Of a stretch of 64,000 bases of DNA, positions 19,989 to 30,452 are shown in pieces. The position numbers were made by a program, and so were the translations under genes. The stretch lies in NCBI RefSeq assembly GCF_000172555.1, contig NZ_ABOX02000002.1, forward strand, positions 283,578 through 347,577. The letters are read 5' to 3'. The number at the start of each line of letters is the position of its first letter. Position 1 is the stretch's first letter. The notes beneath the pieces were generated by a model. The model saw only the letters and a program-made list of their open reading frames with translations. It was not told the DNA's origin and did no database searches. This DNA is from Pedosphaera parvula Ellin514. Its GTDB lineage: Bacteria > Verrucomicrobiota > Verrucomicrobiia > Limisphaerales > Pedosphaeraceae.

Positions 19989-21980
19989 ATGTTCCCCCGA
20001 AAAATAATCTGCTTCATCCTTGTTCTCGTCGCGTTTACTGCGCCTGAGGCGCTGCACGCAGCGGGAGACGCGAATCACCCCTTCGTTCACCCTTTATTTG
20101 CCGATCACGCGGTGTTGCAACGCGGCATCCGCATTCCAGTTTGGGGTTGGACTCAACCCGGTGAGAAAGTAAAGGTTTCCATGGGCAAAAAAAGTGCCAT
20201 TGCAGTGGCTGATGCCGATGGGCGATGGGAGGCGAAGATTGGTCCATTCAAGGCAGGAGGACCTTATACCCTTACCGTGAGCGGTCTCGAGACGGTTACT
20301 ATTAATGAGGTGTTAATTGGGGATGTTTGGATTTGTTCCGGCCAGTCGAACATGGAAATGGGGATCGGGGCTTGCAATGTCACCAACGATATTGCACAGG
20401 CAAATTTTCCACAAATTCGCCTGCTGACAGTGCCGCGGTTAATTACCACCAAACCGGCACAGACTTTGGAGTGCCAATGGCTTCCTTGTAATCCGGCGAA
20501 TGTGATGAAGGGACAGTGGGCCGGTTTTTCCGCGGCGGGATTCTTTTTTGGCCGGGAACTTCAGCAGGAACTTAAGATTCCAATTGGTCTGATTCATACC
20601 TCATGGGGTGGCACTGTGGCCGAGGCTTGGACCAGTCAGGAAGGTCTTAAGCCGTTGGGTGATTTCAACGCTCAACTGGAGCAGGTTAACAAGGTCAATA
20701 CTTTGAACAAAGATGAGGATCCTTCGAAGGAACTGGAGAAGTGGTACGCGCATAACGATCCAGGAACCGCGCAACATTGGGAGAAAGGTGATGCAGACTA
20801 TTCAAATTGGAAGAGCGCCAGCATGCCGCAGGCATGGGAGCAGGCCGGGTTGCCGAATTATGATGGCATCGTTTGGTTTCGGCACACCTTTAATCTGCCT
20901 GATGATTGGACAGGCAAAGACCTCACCTTAAGTCTGGGAACGATCGATGACATGAACACCACCTGGGTAAATGGTGTCAAGGTCGGTCAGAACAATCAAT
21001 ATACAGTGGATTGTGTTTACCAGGTGCCTTCAACCATCCTCAAAGCTGGCGAAAACGTAATCACCATCCGGGTGCTGGATACCGGCGGCCCGGGTGGTCT
21101 TACCGGTAAACCGGCGCAAATGCACGTGGCTCCGCGCAAGGATGCAGGCGCAACACCGATTTCATTGGCGGGTCAATGGCAGATGCACGACTCCGCGCCG
21201 CTCGCGAAACTTCCAGCTGTCCCCCAGATATGGAACCGCAACAATCCGAATGTCAGTACCGTGCTCTACAACGGTATGATTTCTCCTTTGTTGCCTTTCG
21301 GGATAAAGGGCGCCATTTGGTATCAAGGTGAGTCCAATGCAGGACGGGCTGAACAGTATCGAAAATTGTTGCCGGCCATGATCCAGGACTGGCGCAATCG
21401 CTTTGAGGTGGGAGAATTTCCATTTTACATCGTGCAATTGGCCGCGTTCACACGAACAGCAGCTGAACCGCGCAACAACGAATGGGCGGAGTTGCGGGAG
21501 GCACAAGCTTTGACGGCGAAGAACGTGCCGCATGCGGGCCTTGCTGTCGCAATCGATATTGGCGACGCAGCGGATATTCATCCCAAGGATAAGTTGGATG
21601 TCGGACGCCGGTTGGCCCTTTGTGCCCTGGCCGATACCTACGGAAAAAAGATCGAATCGTCTGGTCCGTGGTATAAATCGATGAAAATCACGAAGCAGGG
21701 GGTTTGTTTGAGCTTTGACCACTTGGCTGGCGGCCTGGTGGCGAAGGGGGACAAACTCACAGGCTTTGCGATCGCAGGGGACGATAAAAAGTTTGTCTGG
21801 GCAGATGCTGTTATCGACGGAAAGAATATATTCGTATCCTCTCCCAAAGTGAAAAAACCGGTGGCCGTGCGTTACGCCTGGGATGCCAACCCGGTTTGCA
21901 ATCTTTATAACAAGGCGGGATTACCAGCCGTTCCTTTCCGCACTGATGACTGGCCCATGTTGACCAAGAATAATAAATGA
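19989..21980 (+). CDS. Sialate O-acetylesterase family protein (SGNH hydrolase), secreted
   Basis: 663 residues with a signal peptide (MFPRKIICFILVLVAFTAPEALHA). An N-terminal Ig-like domain begins LFADHAVLQRG and is followed by the catalytic block CSGQSNMEMG, with nucleophile Ser120. GGTVAEAW, IWYQGESNAG and a DIHPKDKLDVGRR segment supply the other SGNH blocks and the Asp-His pair. A jelly-roll sugar-binding insertion (about residues 255-390, WVNGVKVGQ) splits the hydrolase domain, as is common in this family. Known members remove O-acetyl groups from sialic acids or from plant and bacterial polysaccharides. With glycosidase neighbours, deacetylation of a plant-type polysaccharide is the likelier role here. 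No good ribosome site precedes the ATG. Confidence 0.88.
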   Translation: MFPRKIICFILVLVAFTAPEALHAAGDANHPFVHPLFADHAVLQRGIRIPVWGWTQPGEKVKVSMGKKSAIAVADADGRWEAKIGPFKAGGPYTLTVSGLETVTINEVLIGDVWICSGQSNMEMGIGACNVTNDIAQANFPQIRLLTVPRLITTKPAQTLECQWLPCNPANVMKGQWAGFSAAGFFFGRELQQELKIPIGLIHTSWGGTVAEAWTSQEGLKPLGDFNAQLEQVNKVNTLNKDEDPSKELEKWYAHNDPGTAQHWEKGDADYSNWKSASMPQAWEQAGLPNYDGIVWFRHTFNLPDDWTGKDLTLSLGTIDDMNTTWVNGVKVGQNNQYTVDCVYQVPSTILKAGENVITIRVLDTGGPGGLTGKPAQMHVAPRKDAGATPISLAGQWQMHDSAPLAKLPAVPQIWNRNNPNVSTVLYNGMISPLLPFGIKGAIWYQGESNAGRAEQYRKLLPAMIQDWRNRFEVGEFPFYIVQLAAFTRTAAEPRNNEWAELREAQALTAKNVPHAGLAVAIDIGDAADIHPKDKLDVGRRLALCALADTYGKKIESSGPWYKSMKITKQGVCLSFDHLAGGLVAKGDKLTGFAIAGDDKKFVWADAVIDGKNIFVSSPKVKKPVAVRYAWDANPVCNLYNKAGLPAVPFRTDDWPMLTKNNK

Positions 21981-22085
21981 ATGGACAAGGTCGTGGGGAA
22001 AGATTCATTAGGCACAAACTCGGTGGAACCATCCCATGCGACTCACATTCACGTGGTTCATTCTTCATAACACAACGAACAACTT

Positions 22086-23228
22086 ATGAAAAAGCAGATC
22101 GTTTATCGTGGAAGCCTGGTTTTGGCCATGCTTCTGGGAGTAGCAATACAGGTCTCAGCCGGAGAGCAATGGACTGCCCAGAAGGCCCAGGACTGGTATG
22201 GGCAAAAAGGGTGGGCTGCGGGTTGCAACTTTACGCCGAGCACAGCCATCAATCAACTCGAGATGTGGCAGGCAGAAACGTTTGATTCTGCGACCATCGA
22301 CCGGGAGCTGGGCTGGGCTCAAGACATTGGATTCAATGCCGTGCGGATTTTTCTGCACAACATTCCCTGGGAGGAGGACAAGCAAGGTTTCTTGAAGCGA
22401 ATCGATCAGTTTCTCACGATCGCTGACAAGCATCACATCAAAGTGATCATGGTGCCATTGGATGCGGTATGGGATCCTTATCCAAAGGCGGGCAAGCAGC
22501 GCGATCCGAAGCCGCATGTTCACAATTCCGGCTGGGTGCAAAGTCCCGGCGTCGAGATTTTAAAGAACCCGGCTCGCCACGACGAATTGAAAGGTTACAT
22601 CCAGGGAGTGATCAGCCATTTCAAGGATGACCAACGCATCCTGGCGTGGGATATGTTCAACGAACCTGATAACATGAATCGTCCGGCGTATGAAGCCGCT
22701 GAACCGGCAAACAAAGCGCAGTTGTCATTGATGTTGCTCAAAAAAGCTTTCGCCTGGGCGCGCGAAATCAACCCATCCCAACCACTCACCGCAGGTGTTT
22801 GGATGGGCAACTGGGAACTGGCTGACAAGCTCCTGCCAATGGAAAAGTTTTGTCTCGAACAGTCGGACGTCATTTCTTTCCACAACTATGGGAATCTGGA
22901 GGATATGAAAAAATGTGTGCAGAATCTTAAGCGATATCACCGGCCGGTTGTGTGCACTGAATATATGGCTCGCCCGCAGGGCAGCAGGTTTGATCCGATA
23001 CTTGGTTATCTGAAGGAGGAAAAAGTTGGAGCCATCAATTGGGGTTTTGTGAATGGCAAGACACAAACGATTTATCCGTGGGACACCTGGACCAAGAACT
23101 ACACTGCGGCACCCAAAGTGTGGTTTCATGATATTTTTCAGCAGGATGGCACTCCTTACGACGCTAAGGAAGTCGCCTACATCAAGAGTGTGACTTTGAA
23201 AAACGAAGTAAGCTCAGCAAAAAGGTAA
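22086..23228 (+). CDS. Secreted clan-A glycoside hydrolase (GH5-like)
   Basis: 380 residues with a signal peptide ending near VSAGEQW. It is a TIM-barrel glycosidase of the GH-A clan. AWDMFNEPDN holds the acid/base Glu193 after strand 4, VCTEYMARP holds the nucleophile Glu292 after strand 7, and a closing INWGFVNGKTQT strand follows. Related proteins are usually annotated as cellulase-family hydrolases or 1,4-beta-xylanases, but the substrate is not fixed by these motifs. It lies 105 bases after the esterase and 66 bases before the mutarotase, on the same strand, giving an esterase-glycosidase-epimerase cassette. Exact GH family is uncertain. Confidence 0.83.
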   Translation: MKKQIVYRGSLVLAMLLGVAIQVSAGEQWTAQKAQDWYGQKGWAAGCNFTPSTAINQLEMWQAETFDSATIDRELGWAQDIGFNAVRIFLHNIPWEEDKQGFLKRIDQFLTIADKHHIKVIMVPLDAVWDPYPKAGKQRDPKPHVHNSGWVQSPGVEILKNPARHDELKGYIQGVISHFKDDQRILAWDMFNEPDNMNRPAYEAAEPANKAQLSLMLLKKAFAWAREINPSQPLTAGVWMGNWELADKLLPMEKFCLEQSDVISFHNYGNLEDMKKCVQNLKRYHRPVVCTEYMARPQGSRFDPILGYLKEEKVGAINWGFVNGKTQTIYPWDTWTKNYTAAPKVWFHDIFQQDGTPYDAKEVAYIKSVTLKNEVSSAKR

Positions 23229-23294
23229 AACAGTAGATGTGAGTTTTGTGCTGGCCCTCAAATCTGTGCTACAGTCTTTTGATGGTGCGGCTAA

Positions 23295-24362
23295 ATGGCA
23301 TCAGTGGGAATGTTTATGCATAAAGGGATTGAGAAATCGCGGTACGGTAAGCTTTCGAACGGGACAGAAGTCGAGCTTTACACCCTGCAGAATGCAAATG
23401 GCATCATCTGCAAGATCATTACTTTCGGGGGAGCGATTACCGAAATGCACCTGCCAGACCATGAAGGAAAATTTGCCGACGTGGTGTTGGGGTATGATGA
23501 TCTGGACGGCTATGTAAAGGATACTTCCTACTTCGGGGCACTCATTGGGCGCGTGGCGAATCGAATCGCAGAAGGCAAGTTCGAACTGAATGGCAGGAGT
23601 TATACCCTTGCAAAAAATAACGGGCCGAACCATTTGCATGGTGGGCCGAAAGGGTTTCATAAAGTTGTTTGGCAGGCTGAAGCGTCCAATACTGACAAGG
23701 GGGCAGTGCTGCGATTGACGTACACCAGTCCTGATGGCGAGGAAGGTTATCCTGGTGCATTGAAAGCTGTGGTCACTTACACGCTGAATGACCAGAACGA
23801 ACTGCTGCTGGATTATGAAGCGACGTCGGATCAGCCTACCCCGATCAACCTCACCAATCACAGCTATTGGAATCTCGCGGGTGGCGGGACAATTCTGGAT
23901 CACTTGCTTACATTGGAAGCAGATAGATTTACGCCCGTGGATGGGACGTTAATTCCCACTGGAGAAATAAAACCGGTGAAGGGGACGCCGATGGAGTTCA
24001 CTACAGCAAAAAGTATCGGTGCCGATTTGCAAAGAATGGGCGGCTCGCCGCCAGGCTACGATCACAATTTTGTGTTGAATGGTGGAACCAAGGTGAATTT
24101 GGCGGCGCGGTTGGTTGAGCCAAAAAGCCGTCGTGCTCTGGAAGTCTGGACTGATCAGCCGGGAATTCAATTTTACAGCGGTAATTTTCTGGATGGCTTG
24201 GTGAAGGGGAAACGGGGGGACTTTTATCAACGCTACACGGGCCTTTGCCTGGAGACGCAGCAATTTCCAGACTTTGTACACCATCCAAACTTTCCACAGA
24301 GCATATTGAAACCGGGGGAAATTTACCGGCAGAATACAGTTTTCCGTTTTCTGGTAATTTAA
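23295..24362 (+). CDS. galM: Aldose 1-epimerase (galactose mutarotase)
   Basis: 355 residues with the whole mutarotase fold. Visible are FGGAITEMHLPDH, the substrate-contacting GRVANRIAEG, NHLHGGPKGFHK with the first catalytic His, NLTNHSYWNLAGG with the acid His, GYDHNFVLN, and the C-terminal CLETQQFPDFVHHPNFP with the general-base Glu. It interconverts alpha and beta anomers of free aldoses such as galactose or glucose. No signal peptide is evident, so it is probably cytoplasmic. ATGs at 23310 and 23316 are alternative starts. It closes the esterase-glycosidase cassette and is followed by a strong terminator. Confidence 0.93.
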   Translation: MASVGMFMHKGIEKSRYGKLSNGTEVELYTLQNANGIICKIITFGGAITEMHLPDHEGKFADVVLGYDDLDGYVKDTSYFGALIGRVANRIAEGKFELNGRSYTLAKNNGPNHLHGGPKGFHKVVWQAEASNTDKGAVLRLTYTSPDGEEGYPGALKAVVTYTLNDQNELLLDYEATSDQPTPINLTNHSYWNLAGGGTILDHLLTLEADRFTPVDGTLIPTGEIKPVKGTPMEFTTAKSIGADLQRMGGSPPGYDHNFVLNGGTKVNLAARLVEPKSRRALEVWTDQPGIQFYSGNFLDGLVKGKRGDFYQRYTGLCLETQQFPDFVHHPNFPQSILKPGEIYRQNTVFRFLVI

Positions 24363-24383
24363 GCAGGGCTCTCTGTGATTGTT

Positions 24384-24421
24384 GAGATGGCTGCTTCCAT
24401 TCAGGAAGCAGCCATCTCTTT
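24384..24421. terminator. Bidirectional terminator between galM and the GtaA-like gene
   Basis: Perfect 15-bp inverted repeat GAGATGGCTGCTTCC / GGAAGCAGCCATCTC with a 5-base ATTCA loop, followed by TTTA. It sits in the 73-bp gap between convergent genes. Confidence 0.88.
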
Positions 24422-24435
24422 ATCCGCTGCCGAAA

Positions 24436-27045
24436 TTATTGCGCTTTGGAGAGCCGCTTGTCTGCTTCCATTACGCTGACGATCCCAATATCAATGTTTT
24501 GGCCACCGGTGGTTTGATGACAATGGGCCGCGAGGGTGATTTTCGCGCCCGGTTTGAGCAGTGACAGGGCTTGCGGGATGATTTCGAAAGGTTCGTAACC
24601 AGTGTTGAACCCCTGTTCCCTGGCAGCCAAGACCCCATTCACATAAATCTCCACGTCCTCGTCGTGATACACGAGGAATTGGAGATTCCCGCTGCTTTCC
24701 GTTGGCATGGTGAACTCGCGACGGATCCAGATGTCATCACTGTTCCACTGGGTGCGGATTACAGCTCCTGGTGGATTGGTTCCAAACCCGGCGGCGCCTT
24801 CCTTCCAATTCGTCGTATTAAAATCGGGCTCAGTCCAACCCGTGGGAGGCTTTTGAGTGGTATAGCGCCATAGGACAGGGTTTTTCTCAGATGTCGAAAC
24901 GACTTCCTTGATTTGAGGCGGTTCCGGCAGTGCGGCCCAGTTGCCCACTTTCAAGTGATCACGGCTGGCCCATTTTTTCCACATGCCTTTATCCGAAAGC
25001 ATCTTGATGAAAAGGCCACCCACAACTGGACGGGCATGCATGCCGTCACTCTTGATATCATCGGTGATGTAGGAATCGGCGAGGGGGCTTCTTGCACTCG
25101 TCTGATTTAAGTAATCATAGATCGGAGAGATGATAGTTTCAAAGTCTTCCTGGTTATCAGCGAGAGTGGCGCTCCAAACTGACCAATCCGTCTTGGTGAG
25201 GTGGGTGCGGGAATCAAGCGGCACGCCGTACCGTTGCATCACCTTCTTGTAATAAGAGACTTCCTTCTGCGCCACTTCCCGTGGGAAGACATTCAGACCA
25301 AGGATTCGGTCCCAGGCGAGATTATATTTTTGACTCCAGGTATTGGGCTTGTCAAAGGCCAGGCGGTAATGATCGCCTTCGGCGGCGGCCTGCATCCAAT
25401 GGGCTGCATCCGTTTTGGCGAGCTTGGCGTACTTTTCTGCGTTGACCAGGTCACCGCGCATCCGGCAGAGGTCACCGTAAGCGGCAAGGCCCAGAATCGC
25501 TTTGACCGAGAGGTTGGCATTGTGAGCCAGGTGCCCCATGAAATCATCCGTGCAAAGCTGATTTTCCGGATCCAGACCGTATTGTTCCAGATATTGTGCC
25601 CATTGGGTAAGTTGTGGCCACCAGGGAGTGACAAAGTCCGCGTTGCCTTCCGATTGAGCAATGGCATCGCAGAGCAGGAGCATATTGCCGCTTTCCTCAA
25701 CCGGCATGCCTTCGCCTCCGTCATCGGTGCCGCGGGCGTTTGGATAGGTGCCAAGGTCATGCGGAGCATTTGGAAACTTCCAGTGCCATGAGGCTGCGTA
25801 GCTAAGAATGGGAACGACGGAGGCCTTGGCCAATGTGGGGCTCAGCAGAATCAGCACAGGGTCCATGGGATAAAAGACATCCACCGTGGCAATGTCGCCG
25901 TTGCTGGTGTTTTCCTTGGTGAAGAAGAGCGGCTGCTTGTTGGCATCGGCAGCCAGACCACAAGCGGCGAGGCATTGACGATAAGCGAGGGCACAAATCT
26001 GAGCGTAGCGGCTACCTCCCACTTTGGTCAGGTCAGCAGTGAGTTGTTCGTCAAATTCTGCGCAACGCTTCGACAGCTTGGGATAATCCTTTGCGGCCAC
26101 CTGAAAGAGACTTGCAGGAGTGGCACCATTACGGCGCCAATAGGGTTGCAACTTTTGACCAAAATACTTGATGGAATAAACTTCATCATAGGCGATCATC
26201 ACCTGGCGCATGATGGGTTTGGCCGCTACTTCACCGAGATTGAAAACAAAAGCCAGAGCTGGTTGCTGATCGTGGACGGCGCGCGGCATCTTCTTTATAT
26301 CTTCATCGGGCAAATCTCCATTGCGTGCAAACGAGCGGGCCATGGTTTCGCCGGAGCCCATGGAGCTTTTGGACTGCGCCGCGGGGGCTGCTACATAAGC
26401 GTAACCCCAGTTAATCCGATGATCGTCACCGGAGGAGCGGAGAACAGGTTGTTCCTCGGTGCCAACTTTTAACAATGTAAGATCGCCGGCTTGTTCGCGA
26501 GCCCAGGTTACCTGTTCCTGTTCTTGATTGACGACCAATTGCGAACTGGTGCTGTCATATATTTGAACCTTATGTTTGGAGCCATCGACTGAGTGCACGC
26601 TCCAGGTGAGATAAGTTACGGGGCGGGCCAATACCTCCAGATCATCGGGCAGAGCAGGGGTCATGAAAGTGAGTTGGACATGCACGCCGGTGTCTTCAAA
26701 TTCATAAATGCTGCGCGTTGGGGTTACTTGCACGCTGACTTGAGGGAAGGCGGGAATGTCTTTCGGGTTGTTCCCCATCAAGCGAAAAGCCTTTCCATCC
26801 ACTCGAATGAGGCTGCTGAGCGAGTGCTCATGGTGGGTCCAATGACGAGTGGCATCATCGGTCAGATGATCGGCCTCAGACCAGATGCTGAAATAAGGAT
26901 CACTCGTGACCAACGGGACTGCCGGAGGGCGAAAAGCTGGGGCGGCATGAGATGTTTGAACTGACAGTGAGGAGAGACACAGAGCGACAGCAGCCAGAAT
27001 AGAGGCGCAGTTGTTGGTTGCCGGAAATGATTTGGATTTCGTCAT
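24436..27045 (-). CDS. GtaA-like secreted protein (DUF5127/DUF4965/DUF1793, glutaminase A family) with appended beta-sandwich
   Basis: 869 residues with a signal peptide (cleaved near SHAAPAFRPPAVPL). The N-terminal SDPYFSIW and WTHHEHSLSSLIRVDG blocks and the central six-hairpin region (GTYPNARGTDDGGEGMPVEE, DFMGHLAHNANLSVKAI) match the family that includes fungal glutaminase GtaA. The six-hairpin fold is shared with many glycosidases, so a carbohydrate substrate is equally possible in this setting. The last 140 residues (about 24439-24867) are a separate beta-sandwich with WKEGAAGFG, DDIWIRREF, YHDEDVEIYVNGV and HCHQT. The same module ends the GH2 enzyme at 34200-36485. It ends 73 bases from galM across a terminator. 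Confidence 0.82.
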   Translation of the reverse strand: MTKSKSFPATNNCASILAAVALCLSSLSVQTSHAAPAFRPPAVPLVTSDPYFSIWSEADHLTDDATRHWTHHEHSLSSLIRVDGKAFRLMGNNPKDIPAFPQVSVQVTPTRSIYEFEDTGVHVQLTFMTPALPDDLEVLARPVTYLTWSVHSVDGSKHKVQIYDSTSSQLVVNQEQEQVTWAREQAGDLTLLKVGTEEQPVLRSSGDDHRINWGYAYVAAPAAQSKSSMGSGETMARSFARNGDLPDEDIKKMPRAVHDQQPALAFVFNLGEVAAKPIMRQVMIAYDEVYSIKYFGQKLQPYWRRNGATPASLFQVAAKDYPKLSKRCAEFDEQLTADLTKVGGSRYAQICALAYRQCLAACGLAADANKQPLFFTKENTSNGDIATVDVFYPMDPVLILLSPTLAKASVVPILSYAASWHWKFPNAPHDLGTYPNARGTDDGGEGMPVEESGNMLLLCDAIAQSEGNADFVTPWWPQLTQWAQYLEQYGLDPENQLCTDDFMGHLAHNANLSVKAILGLAAYGDLCRMRGDLVNAEKYAKLAKTDAAHWMQAAAEGDHYRLAFDKPNTWSQKYNLAWDRILGLNVFPREVAQKEVSYYKKVMQRYGVPLDSRTHLTKTDWSVWSATLADNQEDFETIISPIYDYLNQTSARSPLADSYITDDIKSDGMHARPVVGGLFIKMLSDKGMWKKWASRDHLKVGNWAALPEPPQIKEVVSTSEKNPVLWRYTTQKPPTGWTEPDFNTTNWKEGAAGFGTNPPGAVIRTQWNSDDIWIRREFTMPTESSGNLQFLVYHDEDVEIYVNGVLAAREQGFNTGYEPFEIIPQALSLLKPGAKITLAAHCHQTTGGQNIDIGIVSVMEADKRLSKAQ

Positions 27046-27169
27046 GAAAATAGGGTTTGTGGCTTGTGAAAAGTGGGTTTATCCATCCTTGCTAAGCGTG
27101 GGGAAACTCCAAGAGCCCTGAATGGATTATGAGATTTACAACTTAAATGTTAGGGATAATTGAGACGAG

Positions 27170-28033
27170 CTATTGGTCCAATATTGCTTCTTGAGTTGGA
27201 TTAACTGTCCAATATGGCGTTGAGATGTCGTAATGAGGCTGGTTATCATTGTTCCAGCGACGGCGCCAAAGATCATTGTAGGGATTAATAACATCCTTCC
27301 GCAAAGGTCGGTCGGCATGCGAATCGCAAAACAGCATGTCGGTGCGTCGGCTATGCCGATTGGAGGGCCATTGGTCCGGTTGAGTCGGATCCATATTTCC
27401 CTCCCAGGTATGCGTGGTTTTCTGCCCTTGGCTGTCGCCGAGCATGATCATTTCGGTTGGAGCCACGACCATGGTGTCCGTCACGATACCTTTATATTGG
27501 GTGCCGTCGACATCTCCTCCCAGACCCAGTTGCGGGCTATGGCCCAAATCAAGACCCCAATCATTGTAAGCCAAGGAGAAACGAGAATTGGATGTAACCG
27601 CCCAAGGATTTGTGCCAAGGCCCAGGGTCTTGTTGACATTGGTATCCCAGGCGCTGTCGGGACTTGCTGCCGGGCATTGAAACACTGCACGGTTATTCCC
27701 CATCTCAGTCAGGAGCCGTTCCGGCCACACATAATAAAAGCTAGGCGTCGTGGAAACGCATCCTGGATAGGCTTTGTTGTCATTTATATATAGTGCCAGG
27801 CCAATACCGATTTGGCGCAAATTGTTGATGCAGGCAGTTTGTTTTGCCTTCGCTTTAGCTCTGGCCAAGGCAGGAAGCAACAGTCCTGCAAGGATGGCAA
27901 TAATGGCAATGACCACCAGGAGTTCAATCAGGGTAAATGCTGAGCGACCGCGGCATCTTTGGGTTCTTCCGATTCGACGACCTGCGCGATCTAATGGCCT
28001 CTTAATGCCGATTTGGCAGCTTTTAGTCTTCAT
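27170..28033 (-). CDS. DUF1559-type pseudopilin (type II secretion-like, verrucomicrobial)
   Basis: 287 residues. After a basic leader comes the prepilin processing motif and helix [33 protein letters not shown], with Glu at +5 of the mature protein. An [16 protein letters not shown] segment and a beta-rich C-terminal domain with H-x9-DG-like [10 protein letters not shown] follow. Verrucomicrobia and Planctomycetes carry many such paralogs, thought to form surface or periplasmic pseudopili or to help assemble secreted proteins. It lies 124 bases upstream of the GtaA-like gene on the same strand, so the two may be co-transcribed. Its promoter region is shared with the divergent GH127 gene. Confidence 0.88.
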   Translation of the reverse strand: MKTKSCQIGIKRPLDRAGRRIGRTQRCRGRSAFTLIELLVVIAIIAILAGLLLPALARAKAKAKQTACINNLRQIGIGLALYINDNKAYPGCVSTTPSFYYVWPERLLTEMGNNRAVFQCPAASPDSAWDTNVNKTLGLGTNPWAVTSNSRFSLAYNDWGLDLGHSPQLGLGGDVDGTQYKGIVTDTMVVAPTEMIMLGDSQGQKTTHTWEGNMDPTQPDQWPSNRHSRRTDMLFCDSHADRPLRKDVINPYNDLWRRRWNNDNQPHYDISTPYWTVNPTQEAILDQ

Positions 28034-28175
28034 ATCTCAGATGGTTTCGACGACATTCGCACAATCCAGTTCTGGTGGTGTTATGGGAATATATAAGACA
28101 AACTCGAATTGTGAATGTCACATGAAAAGGCCACAAGCAAGGACCTGGAATTACTGCTATTAAAGACACAACTCC

Positions 28176-30221
28176 ATGAACAAAATGTTATGTATGTGCC
28201 GATGGCTCCAAGCAGCCTGGGTTGCCGGTTTGTGTTTACCTCTAATTGTTAACGATGCCCCTGCCAGCGGCATGCAACCAGGAAACACAGATTTTCCGGG
28301 CACAAAGGGATGCGTAACCAACAGGTCTCCACTGGTTGCGACTCCGTTTTTTAAGTTGCCAATTGGAGCAATCAACCCAAAGGGGTGGTTGCGACATCAA
28401 CTGGAACTTGAGGCTGCGGGTATGACAGGGCATCTGGAGGAGATTTCGGGATGGTGCAAGTTCGAGGGGAATGCCTGGGTGAGTTCCGACGGCAAGGGGC
28501 ACAGTGCGTGGGAGGAGGTTCCCTACTGGCTTAAAGGTTACGGTGACCTTGGCTACGTGCTCAAGAATGAGAAGATTATTACTGAGGCGCGCAAGTGGAT
28601 TGATGGAGTTCTCTCCAGCCAGGAAGCGGATGGTTATTTCGGGCCGAGGGCCAACAAGACAGGGTTGAACGGCAAGCCCGATTTATGGCCGCACATGGTG
28701 ATGCTAAATGTATTGCAAACCTTTTACGAGGCCACTGGAGATGAGCGAGTCATTCCTTTCATGACCAAATACCTAAAATGGTTGAACCAGCAACCGCCTG
28801 AATACTTTGGGAACGGTTACTGGCCCAAGATTCGCTGGGGCGACACCATTGAATCGGCCTACTGGTTATATAACCGTACCGGGGATACATGGTTACTGGA
28901 TCTCGCCAAAAAAATTCATGAACACATGCAGGATTGGACCAGCGGGGTTCATGATTGGCACAATGTGAACATTGCCCAGGGATTTCGTGAGCCCGGTGTC
29001 TATTACCTGCAAGCAAAAGATTCCAGTTTTCTGCAGGCAGTTGAGAATAACTACGAGCAGGTCATGAATGCCTATGGGCAATTCCCTGGAGGAGGTTTTG
29101 CAGGAGATGAAAATTGCCGACCGGGCTACACTGATCCGCGCCAAGGTTTTGAAACCTGTGGGATGGTTGAATTCATGCACAGCTTTGAAATGCTGGAGAA
29201 AATCTCAGGCAATCCGGTCTGGTCGGACCGCTGTGAGGAGATTGCCTTCAATTCATTGCCAGCCGCGATTACTCCGGACTGGAAGGGGTTGCATTATCTG
29301 ACTTGCGCCAACCAGGTTCAACTCGACAAGGGAAATCATGCTCCTGAGATTAATAATGAGGGCACGATGTTTTCGTTCAGTCCTTTCCAGGTCTACCGCT
29401 GCTGTCAGCATAACGTTTCTCATGGTTGGCCCTATTATGCGGAGGAGCTTTGGTTAGGAACGAGCGACCATGGATTGGCGGCCTCGCTGTATGCAGCAAG
29501 CGAAGTGAGCGCGAAGGTAGGAAATGGTTCGGTCGTCAAAATAGCGGAAGAGACTGATTATCCTTTCGATGACACCATCACATTGAAAATTTCAACACAG
29601 AAGTCGATCAAGTTTCCGCTGCATCTTCGCATCCCAGGTTGGTGTGAACAACCAACTTTTAAAATCAATGGCAAACTTGCTTCGGTGAAGACACAAAAGG
29701 GCAGCTTTGCCATCATTGATCGCAAGTGGAAGGATGGCGATGTGGTTTCATTAAGGCTGCCGATGAAAGTCGCGGTGCGACATTGGGAAAAGAACCACAA
29801 TGCAGCATCCGTCGATTACGGTCCGTTGACATTTTCATTAAAGATTGGCGAAAAGTGGAATCGATATGGCGGGACGGATACGTGGCCGGAGTATGAGGTC
29901 TTCCCGGGAACCGCGTGGAATTATGGGTTGGAATTAGACGGGAAGAATCCGGGTTCATCCTTCAAGATTGTAAAGCGGGCTTTTGATTCGACTGCGAATC
30001 CATTCACACAAGGAACCATGCCGATCGAACTGCATGTGCAGGCGAAGAAAATTCCGGGCTGGAAAGTGGATGATCATGGCATGGTTGGGAAATTAATGGA
30101 TAGCCCCGTAAAAAGTGAAGAAGCGAGCGAAACTGTCACTTTGATTCCGATGGGCGCCGCGAGGTTGCGCATATCAGTTTTCCCGGTCGTGGGAGTAGAA
30201 GGGCGGAACAGTCAGCATTGA
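28176..30221 (+). CDS. Glycoside hydrolase family 127-like (DUF1680) beta-L-arabinofuranosidase, secreted
   Basis: 681 residues with an N-terminal signal segment (WVAGLCLPLIVNDAPASG). The (alpha/alpha)6-barrel region contains GYFGP, WPHMVMLNVLQTFYEATGD and PRQGFETCGMVEFMHSFEML, with a Glu and a Cys matching the family's catalytic/Zn ligands. FQVYRCCQHNVSHGWP has the paired cysteines that bind Zn in HypBA1. A beta-sandwich with LHLRIPGWCEQP and a proximal VDYGPLTFSLK follows. Family knowledge: these enzymes remove terminal beta-L-arabinofuranose by a cysteine-based retaining mechanism; related GH families share DUF1680. It is divergent from the DUF1559 gene across 142 bases. Confidence 0.85.
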   Translation: MNKMLCMCRWLQAAWVAGLCLPLIVNDAPASGMQPGNTDFPGTKGCVTNRSPLVATPFFKLPIGAINPKGWLRHQLELEAAGMTGHLEEISGWCKFEGNAWVSSDGKGHSAWEEVPYWLKGYGDLGYVLKNEKIITEARKWIDGVLSSQEADGYFGPRANKTGLNGKPDLWPHMVMLNVLQTFYEATGDERVIPFMTKYLKWLNQQPPEYFGNGYWPKIRWGDTIESAYWLYNRTGDTWLLDLAKKIHEHMQDWTSGVHDWHNVNIAQGFREPGVYYLQAKDSSFLQAVENNYEQVMNAYGQFPGGGFAGDENCRPGYTDPRQGFETCGMVEFMHSFEMLEKISGNPVWSDRCEEIAFNSLPAAITPDWKGLHYLTCANQVQLDKGNHAPEINNEGTMFSFSPFQVYRCCQHNVSHGWPYYAEELWLGTSDHGLAASLYAASEVSAKVGNGSVVKIAEETDYPFDDTITLKISTQKSIKFPLHLRIPGWCEQPTFKINGKLASVKTQKGSFAIIDRKWKDGDVVSLRLPMKVAVRHWEKNHNAASVDYGPLTFSLKIGEKWNRYGGTDTWPEYEVFPGTAWNYGLELDGKNPGSSFKIVKRAFDSTANPFTQGTMPIELHVQAKKIPGWKVDDHGMVGKLMDSPVKSEEASETVTLIPMGAARLRISVFPVVGVEGRNSQH

Positions 30222-30452
30222 AGTAACTGCGCGTCAAAGCGATACGGTTCACGTTGGGATCCGATTTTTGCGGTTCCGACTGGCAAGAGCTAACAATTCT
30301 TTACAGTCTGGGTGGCCGATTTGGCGGCTTTTTGGCACTAATCTTATGACACCGATCCCAGAGCGTCACAAGCATCCTGCATCGTTTCAAGGAGGATTCA
30401 GCAACGAAGGCTTTATTTTTCAAGCCGGACTTATAGAATCCAAGTCAGAATC

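Noticed and set aside
30315..30333. Possible terminator after the GH127 gene (GCCG / CGGC followed by TTTTT)
   Set aside because: Only a 4-bp stem; too weak to call although the T-run is suggestive.
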